Below, in pieces: positions 11,258 through 23,357 of a DNA stretch of 64,000 bases. A program made the translations under genes and the position numbers. The DNA comes from Ipomoea triloba (taxonomy: Eukaryota > Streptophyta > Magnoliopsida > Solanales > Convolvulaceae). Location: the NCBI RefSeq assembly GCF_003576645.1, contig NC_044917.1, forward strand, positions 10,744,623 through 10,808,622. The letters are read 5' to 3'. How positions within the stretch are numbered: the first letter of the stretch is position 1; each line of letters begins with the position of its first letter. Under the pieces are notes generated by a model. The model was not told the DNA's origin. It searched no databases and was given only the letters and a program-made list of their open reading frames with translations.

Positions 11258-14200
11258 ATGCCGCAGGAAATGAGCAACTTGAGTTCTGCATTTAGCAATT
11301 ATAGTCCTGGAGGGAAGTTGAGAGGACTCAAGAGTTTGGTCCATTCTGAAGATACCTTCAATGACCTTGACTTTGCTCAAAGAAAAGCTGAAGAAGCAGG
11401 TTAGTTCCTTCTGTATTTTTATTTTTATTTTTTTAATTTACTTCCCAAAAAAAAAAAAAAAACTGATAAATCAGCATTATTGAGGTTAACTGCTAGATAG
11501 GAAATATTAATGCACGTATCCGTTTTATCATTTTGGATGATTTCTTAGCTTGAATCACCACTTAATCATAAATTCATAATACAATTAAGTTGGATAAAGA
11601 TACCAATTTTGGCAATTTAGATTATTTTTTTTTTGTCATTTGATTTGCTTGGCAATCCTTTTTTTTTCCTTTTTTAACACCTTTTGATATAATTAATGAA
11701 ATTGAAGAAAAAGACTGAAAAAGTATAGTAGAATACCATGTAATGTGATAACACATGTGTTATCATTTCAAATAGGTGGTCGCAAGACTAAACTCAGTGG
11801 TGGGCGGGGCATTGCTCTTCTGAGTGGAAAAAGATTGAAAAAGCATTGTAAAATAGATACCACATCGTAAGGTTATGAATATTTCAAAAAATGAACTTGT
11901 GAAGATATCTACTATTTTTTCAAAATAAAAAATTTACTCCGTAGAAGGCAATTTTAATACGAAAAAAGTAACATTTTTCTTTAAATTTTATTCCGCACTT
12001 AAATTTAGTCAAAAGTAGTTTGAGTGTGGGCTCGTCAGAGATTATTTAACTTTTAACATATTTCAGAATAATTTTTATCCAAAATATAGGAATGTTTCAT
12101 TATATATATAATAATAAATATATTAAAAATAAATTTACGTTATATTAAAAATAAATTTGTATCAAGTCGGTAAACAAATTTGAAGGTGCGTAATATGATT
12201 TGGTGTGACCCACCAAGTTGTCACCTTAAACAACGTAAAATATATTGATACAAGAAAATGGAAAAGGGAAAGGTAGGAAAAACAGGATTGTCCAGCAGAA
12301 TCATGACTGATGAAGTTGATTGGGTGATTGACTAATTGAGGTGAGGCGTAATGTTAGAAAAGAAAAAGGGCTACACTGCTGAATCTTTTGCATGTCTATA
12401 CCCCACGGCGTTTGATGACATTGCCACTGCACCTCACTAAATATTGTTATTTCCGAGACAATTCAGTCAAGTTAGTTAGACTGTTAATATATTAATTATA
12501 ATGTTACAAATTTGATTCTGAACCAGAGCAGTCTATTGATCTTATTGGTTTAAACCATTCAATTATAGACAACATAGACTGATTTACCTCTTTGGCGACT
12601 AGGATCACATGGCGTAATTTATCCACACACACCTTTAGATGGTGGGTCTGAATTTCCCTAATAATTCAAAAATAAAAATTGTCCTTACCACTTCCAAAAA
12701 GAAAAGAAAATTTCATCATCATCATGGTTGCACCGCTGCCACCTAACTTCAAATACACTCCACCAAAAAGCTTTATTTCCCTAACCAAAAATTAAGATGT
12801 CGATTACCTTTGTGCGTTGTGATCAATTAGTTGTCAAATCAAGCCTTATTCTTCATTATAATTCATAATTAATCATGTTAAATATGGGAAGCTACTGTAC
12901 TTAATATTTTTATATTTTGAATTTTACACCTTACTAATAGTAAGTATTTATGAGATTTATGATACGAAGTTAATTGTGACTAACCAAATTGCATGTATTT
13001 GCGTAGGAAGATTTAAGATTAGAGAAAATGTATGATGTACTAACAGTGTACATTATTTGTTATCAAGTTATATTCAATGTTGTTTGCATTAAAAATATTG
13101 TATTAATTGGAAACAAATTTTTATCCTACTAATAGTAGTAAAATGATAATTTTTGTTCACATATTTAATTTCTACCAATTAAGTATTGTGTGGAAAAATG
13201 CAGCCGCAAGGAGGTACGAGGCGGCGGAATGGCTGCGTCAGATGGACCACGGTGCACCAGCGGTCCTGCCCAAAGAACCCACTGAAGAGGAGTTCTGTTT
13301 GGCTCTTCGCAATGGCCTCATTCTCTGCAATGTCCTCAACAAAGTCAATCCCGGAGCAGTTCACAAGGTACCCTCCATCTTTCTGCTTGCGTATGAACAG
13401 AAAGTTTGTCACTTTCAAGATTTTGTCATCAAATAATGATGCTCGTTGTTTTCTTGATGTTTTTTTTATTAACTAATTGTTGTTTTGTGCTTGAAGGTGG
13501 TTGAAATTCCAATGGTGGATGTGTCCTGTGAGGGTGCTGCCCAGTCTGCTATCCAGTATTTCGAAAATATGAGGAATTTTCTTGTTGCTGTTGGCCGAAT
13601 GCAGCTTCTTACATTTGAAGCATCTGATCTTGAAAAGGTTTCCTTTTTTATGTTTGGTTATTCCTCATTATAATGCATTCAGTCTCTATGTAAGATACTG
13701 CTAAGATTTGGTAAAGCTTTATGGGGTGTTTGGTTGCGAGGATGGAAATATGGAATTAAGGTGAAAGGAATTGCAATCCCATGGGAAGGAATAAAGTCGG
13801 GTTCGATTCCAACAAGTGACAATTCCCCTTGGGCCAGGCTCATATGCCTTTCGGAGCGAGTAGGGATTAGTCGTGTGGATTTGGACCGTTAAACGGACAG
13901 AGAAAGACCCAGAACACCTCGTGGGAATACACAAAAAAAAAGTGAAATTTAAATTTTAGTGTTTGGTTCGCAAGAATAGAATTACAGGAAATTTCAATAA
14001 AAATTCCACTGCTTGGTATTCATAGGAATTGAGAGGGAATAAGTAGTATGAAGATCAAAATGTCCATATTTATTATAGCAAACAAATGAAACATCAATTT
14101 TAGGTTAGAAAAGAGAAGGATAATTTTGTCTCAAGTATATATATATTTTTTTAATTTTAAAAAATCACGGAATTGAAAATATAAGGGGGAGGCATGGGAT

Positions 14201-15765
14201 TTTAATTTCATGAAAATGAGAGGATTGCAATTCTCTCCAATCAAATGAATGAATTTGCTTGCCTTCAGAATGAGGTAGGGGTGGAATTCTAATTCCCTCC
14301 AACTAAACTGGCTATTATTTAACAATGAAATCAAAATTGTGGAATATCATAATTGTGTGTAATCAAATGTGATGTTAATTCTTTCAAAAAAAAATGTGAT
14401 GTTAATTGGTAGAGTGGTATTAAGTGTGTGTTGAGGTTTAAAATTTGTGAATGCATAGGGTGGCTCATCCAGCAAAGTTGTGGACTGCATTTTATGCCTG
14501 AAAGGGTACTATGAATGGAAGCAAGCTGGAGGAATTGGAGTTTGGAGGTATGGTGGAACTGTGAGGATCACATCATCCCCTAAGGCATCCTCATCTTCAT
14601 TTGCTGGCAGCGATAGCGCGGATGAGTCACTGGATGATTCTGAATCGTCTAATTTTGAACAACTACTGGAGTTTCTGCAGCTACCTAGTGAATTCTCGGC
14701 TGAAGAATCCAGTGCAGCCAATGCTATGGCCTTCTTCTTTGATCGCTTTGGTCTTAGTCTTCTAAAAGCTTATTTAACGGAACGAAATGGGATTGAAGAT
14801 TTGCCTTTGAATTCAATGGTAGGTAAGCCCAGCTCAATTTCTTCAGTTAATCTCCAATAAAATGTGAAGAATAAAATGTTGTACACTTTTCAAATTTAGA
14901 TGCTATGGAACGGATTTTCTATTCCATTTAGTTTAATGGTGGAAAATTTGTAGGTGATTGATGCTGTGCTAAGGAAAGCCGTAAGGGACTTATCTGGATT
15001 GCTGGTTTCTCAAAGCAATCAGGTACTTTTATAGCTTTATGGCTTATTGTCTTATTGCATCCAAATAAATTCATTCTTCACGTTTATTGTGGTCAAATAA
15101 CACTCTTTTCATCACTCGCAGCTTAGAGTGCTACTCAAGCAAATATTGGGTGATAACTGCAGTCCTATATCAAGATCTGAATTTCTGGAAGCCATATCTA
15201 ATTACCTTAGCCATAGAACGAGTTTGATCTCAAGTGATATCTCCAAATTCTGCATTTGTGGTGGAAAACGTGAACTCAGCTTGCATAGCATCAGTTATTC
15301 AGCTAGTAATGAAGTAGTTGATCTCCACCAAAAAGAGTTAGAGGTATGACTATTAACAAATATAGAGAAACTTGATCATTACTGTAATAGATTGAGGAGA
15401 CTAAAAATGAAGAAGAATCAAGACTAATTACGAAACTAATTGAAAAAATTGTAGTTCATTTCTTACCATTTATTTATTATTCTATAAATATTTCAGGAAC
15501 TGAAAAACTTATATAGAAGGACAAGGCTAGAAGTCCTGCATTATCAGTCAGGGTGGGAGGAAGAATTTAGACGGTTTGGTAAGACACCAATATATTATCC
15601 TTTAGTTCTGAATTTAAAAAGTTGAACTTTAACAATATGATCCCCCACTCGAACTCTCAGAGCACCATATTAAAGGCCTTGAAGTAGCTGCTGATTCTTA
15701 TCACAAAGTTTTGGACGAAAACCGTCAGCTCTATAATCAAGTTCAAGACCTTAAAGGTGAGTTAT

Positions 15766-15812
<47 letters not shown>

Positions 15813-16768
15813 NNNNNNNNNNNNNNNNNNNNNNNNNNNNNNNNNNNNNNNNNNNNNNNNNNNNNNNNNNNNNNNNNNNNNNNNNNNNNNNNNNNNNNNN
15901 NNNNNNNNNNNNNNNNNNNNNNNNNNNNNNNNNNNNNNNNNNNNNNNNNNNNNNNNNNNNNNNNNNNNNNNNNNNNNNNNNNNNNNNNNNNNNNNNNNNN
16001 NNNNNNNNNNNNNNNNNNNNNNNNNNNNNNNNNNNNNNNNNNNNNNNNNNNNNNNNNNNNNNNNNNNNNNNNNNNNNNNNNNNNNNNNNNNNNNNNNNNN
16101 NNNNNNNNNNNNNNNNNNNNNNNNNNNNNNNNNNNNNNNNNNNNNNNNNNNNNNNNNNNNNNNNNNNNNNNNNNNNNNNNNNNNNNNNNNNNNNNNNNNN
16201 NNNNNNNNNNNNNNNNNNNNNNNNNNNNNNNNNNNNNNNNNNNNNNNNNNNNNNNNNNNNNNNNNNNNNNNNNNNNNNNNNNNNNNNNNNNNNNNNNNNN
16301 NNNNNNNNNNNNNNNNNNNNNNNNNNNNNNNNNNNNNNNNNNNNNNNNNNNNNNNNNNNNNNNNNNNNNNNNNNNNNNNNNNNNNNNNNNNNNNNNNNNN
16401 NNNNNNNNNNNNNNNNNNNNNNNNNNNNNNNNNNNNNNNNNNNNNNNNNNNNNNNNNNNNNNNNNNNNNNNNNNNNNNNNNNNNNNNNNNNNNNNNNNNN
16501 NNNNNNNNNNNNNNNNNNNNNNNNNNNNNNNNNNNNNNNNNNNNNNNNNNNNNNNNNNNNNNNNNNNNNNNNNNNNNNNNNNNNNNNNNNNNNNNNNNNN
16601 NNNNNNNNNNNNNNNNNNNNNNNNNNNNNNNNNNNNNNNNNNNNNNNNNNNNNNNNNNNNNNNNNNNNNNNNNNNNNNNNNNNNNNNNNNNNNNNNNNNN
16701 NNNNNNNNNNNNNNNNNNNNNNNNNNNNNNNNNNNNNNNNNNNNNNNNNNNNNNNNNNNNNNNNNNGT

Positions 16769-16863
<95 letters not shown>

Positions 16864-19800
16864 ATAATAATATTCTCAAGTTTAAATTTTCCCTTTACCC
16901 AAAGTTAAGGTTTTTTTGTTTTGGGTTCTTGCCAGGGACCATTAGAGTTTATTGTAGAGTGAGGCCTTTTCTGCCTGAACAATCTGATACACAGTCCAGT
17001 GTAGATTACATTGGAGAAAATGGAGACATCATGATAGTCAATCCTCATAAGCATGGCAAAGATGCAAGGAAGATTTTCACTTTCAACAAGGTTTTTGGAA
17101 CTCAAGTGACTCAATGTATGTCTTCTTTTCAGCTTAGTGATTTTCTAGTCTGATATTAATTCGGTTCAAGATTGTTCATGTCTAATGTGGACAATTCATG
17201 CAACTTGTAAACTGCACCATCAGCAGATAATATACATATCTGTGACTTGATTTCCTGCAAATCATTCTGAAGCTTTTGGAATGCTACATATGTTTAGAAG
17301 ATTCTCACCGTTGATTTTGTGTTTGCCGAATGCAGCACAAATATATGCTGACACTCAGCCATTGGTTAGATCCGTTCTTGATGGTTACAATGTTTGTATT
17401 TTTGCGTATGGACAGACTGGCTCGGGAAAGACATATACAATGGTAATTTGGAATTGCTGTTCTTTTGATCCAATACTTCATAAACATGAGCCTTCTAGAC
17501 AGATTTCTGAATTCTTTATATTTCACATTGCTATATTTCTTTCATATTTCCAGAGTGGCCCGGATATGACTACAGAGGATACCTGGGGTGTGAATTATCG
17601 TGCATTGCGTGATCTGTTCTACATTTCACAGACTCGAAGTGACATTATAGAATATGAAGTAGGAGTACAAATGATCGAGATATACAATGAACAAGTGAGA
17701 GATCTATTGGTCATTGATGGGACTAATAGGAGATATCCTTATTCTTTCTCGTCTCTTTTAAAGTCATTGCACATATATATAGATTAATGAAGTTTTTATC
17801 TGTGCTACCCTTAACAATCTGCACATTAGACGTACGCAACAATTCTCAACTTAATGGCCTGAATGTTCCTGATGCAAGTCTGATTCCAGTTAGATGTACC
17901 GAAGATGTTCTTGATTTGATGAAAATCGGACAAAAAAACCGTGCTATTGGTGCCACTGCTCTAAATGAGCGGAGTAGCCGTTCTCATAGGTATGCTTGTC
18001 AAATTGTTGTCAAGAATATAATATATATTCCAGCGATATCCACAAACATTTGCCATTGATTTTCACTCAATGTCCCATGCTTGTGATACCATTTTGCAGT
18101 ATTCTAACGGTTCATGTTCGAGGAAAAGAACTGGTATCGGGATCTATACTGAAGGGTTGTCTTCACCTAGTTGATCTAGCTGGAAGTGAAAGAGTGGATA
18201 AATCAGAGGCCGTTGGCGAAAGATTGAAGGAAGCTCAGCATATAAACAGATCGTTGTCTGCATTGGGGGATGTCATATCTGCTCTTGCTAAGAAAAGTTC
18301 ACATATTCCTTATCGAAATAGCAAGCTCACTCAAGTATTACAAGATTCTCTAGGTACACTTTCTTAGAAGATTTCTTCAAAATTAATAGGTTGATGCAGA
18401 TTTGTGTGAATGAAGCGTATATGTGACTATTCTATGGCTATGACTAGTAGGCATTTACTAATAGTCTGATCGTAAGAATTTTGACACTCGTATAATGGTG
18501 TTTCCTGCTATCTTTGATCTTTTTGTAGGAGGCCAGGCAAAGACCTTGATGTTTGTGCATATAAATCCCGATCTCAATGCATTGGGAGAGACAGTCAGCA
18601 CTCTGAAATTTGCTGAGAGGGTTGCCTCTATTGATCTTGGGGCTGCTCGATCTAGCAAGGAAACTGGTGAAATTCGAGACATGAAAGAAGAGGTCTGAGT
18701 TTTCGAATCACTTGATTAGTATACCTTCTAAGTTCTATATCTATAAGAAGATGACATTATTTTGCATTTTTGGATTGATTTAGATCTCGAACTTGAAGTT
18801 AGCGCTGGAGAAGAAGGAAGCCGAACTTGAACACTTGCAAAAAGGTGTTAACACCAGAGGCGCAGCATCACCTCTTCGTATGCATAGGAATGGTGCAAAT
18901 TCTAGCTTCAAACCGGAATCTAGTCAGCTATCTGTTGATGAAACTCGAAGCACTGAGGTAACTATTATGGAAGTTATTTTTACATATTACTTTCAGCTAC
19001 AATTATTAACTTTTCACCAATTTTTATTTTCACAAAACATGATTTCAGGTCAGAAGCTCTTCCTCAGGTAAACAGCGAAGGTCGCCATTCCCTTCTAAGT
19101 TTATAGACAAGGATTCTATACCAAAAATGTCATTAATTACTGAAGAGGGACCGGTGCCCTCAAATAAGGCAAGATCACCTTCTCCTCCAGTTAGAAGGTC
19201 AGTATCGACCGATAGAGGCGCCCATATCAAGAGTAGGATCAAGCCTGAGATGAGTGAAAACCCGCCAGTTATGAAACTACCCTTTCCTGCTAGAGTTCCT
19301 GTCACTGTCAATAAGTCTCTTACTGGTGTACCCTCTATATTTCCATCGTCGGGTAGCTTGCAAGGACCTCACGGTTCACGAGGGTCGTTGAAGCAGGAAA
19401 ATATCACCGATGTTCTTTACAGCCTCCAAAGGATGAATGTGGGAAAAATTCAACCAGACACTGAACAAGAGCAGTTTAAGCAAGTGCTTAATGTAAGGCA
19501 AGGCGGAATTAGAAAAGGCAAACATGATGGCAAGGCAAAGGCTAAGCATCAGTTATCGACTAAAATACAGATAACATCAGACGTTTCTGTGACATTGCTA
19601 TCTGATGGGAGCTCGATGGATGAGGCTCAGAGAAGTGATGCTTCCGAGGCTGAGAATGACCACTACATACCTGTTGGATCACATGCCGGTACCATAAGGA
19701 TGACGAAGAACCTTCCAAGGAGCTTCTCAAGAAACTCTCAGAATGTTGAACCAAGGTATCTGATTGATTACTTGCTTACACAATTAATTGGAGTGAATTT

Positions 19801-20062
19801 GTTCTGATTGGTGAAATTTTATCATATATACAGGGAAATGACACAGAGAATGGAAAGCTTATTGGATAAACCGTCATATACCAATAACATTCTACCTAAT
19901 ATGAAGGAGCCAGGTATCTCGTTTATTCCTGAATTCAGGAAACCCAATGACAAGCCTTCAAACGGAACCAGCACCCTAAGGAGTGCACGAGAAGTGAACA
20001 ACTCATCGGCTCCTGAGATGAGGAGGAGCCGATCTACACCACGAGGGAAATTTATGGTTTAA
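11258..20062 (+). CDS. KIN14: KIN-14 family kinesin with N-terminal calponin-homology domain
   Basis: Minus-end-type microtubule motor. Seventeen coding exons join in phase: 11258-11399, 13204-13367, 13497-13637, 14459-14818, 14954-15022, 15122-15343, 15497-15578, 15661-15756, 16936-17115, 17336-17442, 17554-17732, 17825-17989, 18100-18353, 18529-18692, 18784-18957, 19049-19755, 19834-20062 (1144 aa). The CH domain (actin-binding fold) spans about residues 52-170, a short coiled region about 345-425, and the motor about 426-760. Motor landmarks are [12 protein letters not shown], the P-loop GQTGSGKT (about 511-518), switch I NERSSRSH (about 628-635), and switch II DLAGSE (661-666). The neck-before-motor order is that of C-terminal/internal KIN-14 proteins (KP1/KCH group). 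A long Ser/Pro/Arg-rich tail follows. Intron 8 holds a 954-N gap, but the reading frame is continuous across it. Intron 11 is of AT-AC type. Which KIN-14 member it is cannot be decided here. Confidence 0.93.
13729..14315. mobile_element. Degenerate hAT/Tourist-like MITE with SINE insertion, in kinesin intron 3
   Basis: The intron contains GTGTTTGGTT near the left end and, inverted, AACTAAAC at the right, with inverted similarity between the GGAATTA-rich arms. Inside, at about 13797-13938, lies a separate segment with a box-B-like GGTTCGATTCC and an A-tract end (CACAAAAAAAAA), as in a 5'-truncated SINE. The boundaries are approximate. Confidence 0.5.
15813..16766. other. Assembly gap (954 N) flanked by poly-T
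   Basis: Unknown bases lie inside kinesin intron 8. The gap is bordered by poly-T runs on both sides (about 15771-15812 and 16777-16859, with a single interrupting G), so the gap probably marks an unresolved homopolymer or repeat. No exon is missing, since exons 8 and 9 join as [14 protein letters not shown]. Confidence 0.95.
17733..17824 (+). other. U12-type AT-AC intron of the kinesin gene
   Basis: The 92-bp intron begins ATATCCTT, the exact U12 5' splice-site consensus, and ends AC at 17824. A CCCTTAAC branch-site match lies about 10 bases before the end. There is no usable GT donor at this place: only AT-AC splicing joins ...AATAGGAG to ATTAGACGTA, giving [14 protein letters not shown], the conserved motor sequence. 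Plants are known to have minor-spliceosome AT-AC introns. Confidence 0.88.
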
Positions 20063-21408
20063 CCACGAGAAAAATTTTCATCTTGAGGCCATTATTTTGG
20101 ATCCATTATATCACACTCGAGAGTTCTTGTACAGCCTTTCTTATACTTATATATACTTTGGAGCCCTTGCCCCGTACGCACTTAAAGAAGGTTAGGATGT
20201 TGAAGTTGTTGGAGTTTGGAAACAATCATTTGGCTCTTGAGCCAACTTTAAACGTTGTGTACTGTAGTGTGAAACTGTCGCGTTTTAGAGCTTGTTGGTG
20301 TGCATAGATACAAAGTTTTGTGTTCTTTTACTTGTAGAAAGGGTAGAATGAAAAGCCTCTGGAAGATGTATGAACATGGAAAGTGTTTTTATGTGAAAAT
20401 GAAAGTAATGGGAGATCATCCAATCTAGTATATGAGCTTTGCTGCTGGATTTACAGGTCATTCTTGATTACATTTTGTTTCTATTCTAGTGCATAAAAGT
20501 TTATGCAAGGGCAATGAAGTAAATGATCCTTCCTAACTCAATCAACTGTCCATATACAATCTATGTGGTAAGACAACTCCTAATTTCCCGCAATGACAGT
20601 TCAGTTGGTTTTTGGGTGATAGATTGTGGGTAATGACACAGGATTGAGCCCTAGTAGCCGGAACGTGGGAATTACATATTTACATCCAATGTGGTCCAGG
20701 TATCGGCCCTCCTACCTAATGGACTGTTGAGTCACCGTTATTTACCCATCCACTATCTTGTCGGGTTGGGATGTGACAGTCCTATGGGCAAGAGAATTTT
20801 GCCTTTTGTGGCAAGAAAACTCCTAATTTATGTTTTTTTTTTGGTGAGCCTAATTTATGTTAATTAACTACAAAAGACATGTTTTACTTGTTTAGTTACT
20901 AATGTAAAAATAAACCAGATGCGCAAGATCAGGAAATGCACAAATAACTTTTCACTAAAAATGCAATATAAAGATAAAGGAATAATACAGACAACCTGGT
21001 TTGGGAAACAAATCCATCCTTGGATTTGAACAATGCATAACCACCTGTCTTGTTCTCCACCCAAACCCAATTTTCTTTCACAAATTTTTGTCTAGAATCC
21101 TATAGAGACAGGTTATCCAAGAACAAATTGTGTCTGTTCTATCATCTGGAAAAACAAATCTGTCACGCGAAATTGATTGTTTTGTTCATCATCTGTTTAT
21201 TCATGTTGCAGATATTGATGAAATTCAATAACTGGCTCCTGCATGGATTCATGATCACATCTTTTACCAGGTGACATTCATCTAATTTTTGTGTGTTTTG
21301 ATGATGATGGGGGGGATCAAACTTTTATGGGGCTTCAACATTTACATAAGAATATGCAAGAGATGTAGATTTTGATGAAAAATATATGAGAATAATGCAC
21401 AAATTTCC
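20063..21408. other. Kinesin 3' region and intergenic, with a SINE-like segment
   Basis: The first ~350 bases are probable kinesin 3' UTR. At about 20590-20850 there is a tRNA-like head (a box-A-like TTCAGTTGGTT followed about 40 bases later by a box-B-like GGATTGAGCCC), which suggests a tRNA-derived SINE. Nothing else is recognised before the DUF868 gene. Confidence 0.45.
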
Positions 21409-22299
21409 ATGGCACAATTGAGATCCATGAATCAGAAACAAGCAGATCAGAAGGAAACAGAAGAGAGTGCAACAGAACAAAGCTTTGTGACCTGTATACA
21501 CCTAGCCAAAATTGCAGATTTGCTCCGAACCATCACGGTAACGTGGTCGAAATCTTTGATAGGCCACACCCTCTCCATCATTGTGGAAAACCCTTCAGAG
21601 GACAACCACTACACATGCAAGATTGACCTGAAAACCTGGCAGTTTTGGGGGAAGAAAGGCCTAAAGTCCTTCAATGTAGATCAAGAACGCGTCGATGTTT
21701 ACTGGGATTTCAGGGCTGCTAAATTCTCCAGCAGCCCCGAGCCCGAGTCAAACTACTACGTTGCATTGGCCACGGGAGGGGAGGTGGTCATATTGCTCGG
21801 GGACCAAAAGAACGAGGCCTTCAAGAGAACCAAGTCGAGGCCTCCCGTGGTGGATGCAACTTTGGTGCACAAGAAAGAGAGTGTGTATGCAAAGAGATGC
21901 TTTTGCACCCGAACCATGTTGGGGAGAGGGAAAAGGGAGCACAACATTATCATAGAAACCGACCTCTCGGGGCCCACTGAGCCCGAGATGTGGATCAGCG
22001 TGGATGGGATAGAGTCGGTTCGGGTGATGAACCTCAACTGGAGATTCAGAGGGAATGAAACAGTGATGGTGGATAATGTGGCAGTGGATGTGTTCTGGGA
22101 TGTGCATGATTGGATGTTTAATGATTATAGTACTAGTGTTGGGCCAGGGGTTTTCATTTTCAAGCAAGGGAATGGTGATAAGGAAGGAGAAGAAGGAGAA
22201 GGGGAAGGAAACAATAGCCTTTCTCAAACAAGCTGTGATGATTCACAATCCAGGCCATCTGAATTCTGCCATGTTTTTTATGCTTGGAAAACTGAATGA
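21409..22299 (+). CDS. DUF868 family protein, intronless
   Basis: A single open frame of 296 aa has the layout of plant DUF868 proteins. It starts with a variable leader, then TCIHLAKIADLLRTITVTWS with HTLSIIVE, then CKIDLKTWQFWGKKGLKSF and DVYWDFRAAKF. Next come GGEVVILLGD, an ESVYAKRCFCTRTMLGRGK block, and a C-terminal RVMNLNWRFRGNETVMVDN ... VDVFWDVHDWMF motif. A Glu/Gly-rich acidic stretch (about 256-266) precedes the end. The length fits the family (about 280-330 aa), and members are usually intronless. No signal peptide or membrane segment is seen. The start at 21409 (context CCATGG) is preferred over the Met six codons later. Function of the family is unknown. Confidence 0.9.
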   Translation: MAQLRSMNQKQADQKETEESATEQSFVTCIHLAKIADLLRTITVTWSKSLIGHTLSIIVENPSEDNHYTCKIDLKTWQFWGKKGLKSFNVDQERVDVYWDFRAAKFSSSPEPESNYYVALATGGEVVILLGDQKNEAFKRTKSRPPVVDATLVHKKESVYAKRCFCTRTMLGRGKREHNIIIETDLSGPTEPEMWISVDGIESVRVMNLNWRFRGNETVMVDNVAVDVFWDVHDWMFNDYSTSVGPGVFIFKQGNGDKEGEEGEGEGNNSLSQTSCDDSQSRPSEFCHVFYAWKTE

Positions 22300-23357
22300 C
22301 CATCTTGTTCTTGTCACATTCTTTGTGTAATGATGCCCTTTTATTTTATTATTATGATCCCTTTGGGTTCACACTTTTTTCACATTATCAAAACAACATT
22401 GTATGTGCTAATGTTGCTTGAGTAAATGGATTTCAATTTTTTTTTTTTATTGATTTACTGATCAAACGTTTTTCTTATTACAGTCTTTATAAATGGGTTG
22501 AAATTCTTTGACATTATTTTAATTTGAAATAGGTTCTCCAAAATTGTTGCTTTTTCAAGTTTGCATTGGAACCATGCACATTAGTTGAATTTAGTTTGTC
22601 AAAGTACTAAATTGTGTTTTCACCACAATTGTGTACAAATATTTTAGGGTTGAATTCTTAATTTAATCTTCTTAATATTCAATATATCGTTACTGGTTAA
22701 GAAAATCTCATATTAACTCTACTTATGTGAAACCCATTTTCAAAATATTAAAAAAAAAATCATACTTTTTGATTAGTTGAGATTTTGAAAATAAAATAAT
22801 ACGGAGTTAAATATTTGATAGAGGATTACCTATATATTAAAATAAACATTTTACTTTAATTTAATCCAAATTATTGGAAACATTATGTCAAAGAACAATT
22901 TACAAATCATAATTTTCTCTCTTGATATTGTCTTTTATATTACTCCGTAATATAATGTACTAGCGTTTTATGTGCGGTGCGTAAAAATTAATGTCCAGTA
23001 TTAAATTTTTTAAATAAAAATAATTTAAAATTTTCAATTCAAATTATATTTCACAATTCTTTAAAATGATAAATTTTAATTATCATATTTAAATAATATA
23101 AAAATGATTTAATAATAATATATTTTCATAAAATTTATATTTACAAAAAAAAAATAGAATAAAATTTATAATACTAAGCTAACCCCCACACAAATTATTT
23201 ACCCAACAAAAACAGCCATACTAAAAAGTAATTACGGAGTATAAATTACTCCGTATTTGATTTTTGTAGGGAACGGAAGCATTTCCCTTCTAAAAACCCT
23301 AAACAATCAGGAAGTTTGCCATTCACCGCCTTGACATTTCTTCGCCCTAAACAAAAA
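22300..23357. other. Intergenic, with several ACTCCGTA motifs and a possible Helitron 3' end
   Basis: AT-rich. The octamer ACTCCGTA or its complement occurs four times (about 22800, 22941, 23233, 23248), the last two as an inverted pair. CTAG at 22960-22963 next to a degenerate GTGCGGTGCG hairpin resembles the Helitron terminus at 44037. No gene is seen before the RecX start. Confidence 0.45.

Noticed and set aside
15711..17153. 480-codon open frame spanning the N gap
   Set aside because: Ns and poly-T are translated as X and F. Only its two ends are real kinesin exons (8 and 9).
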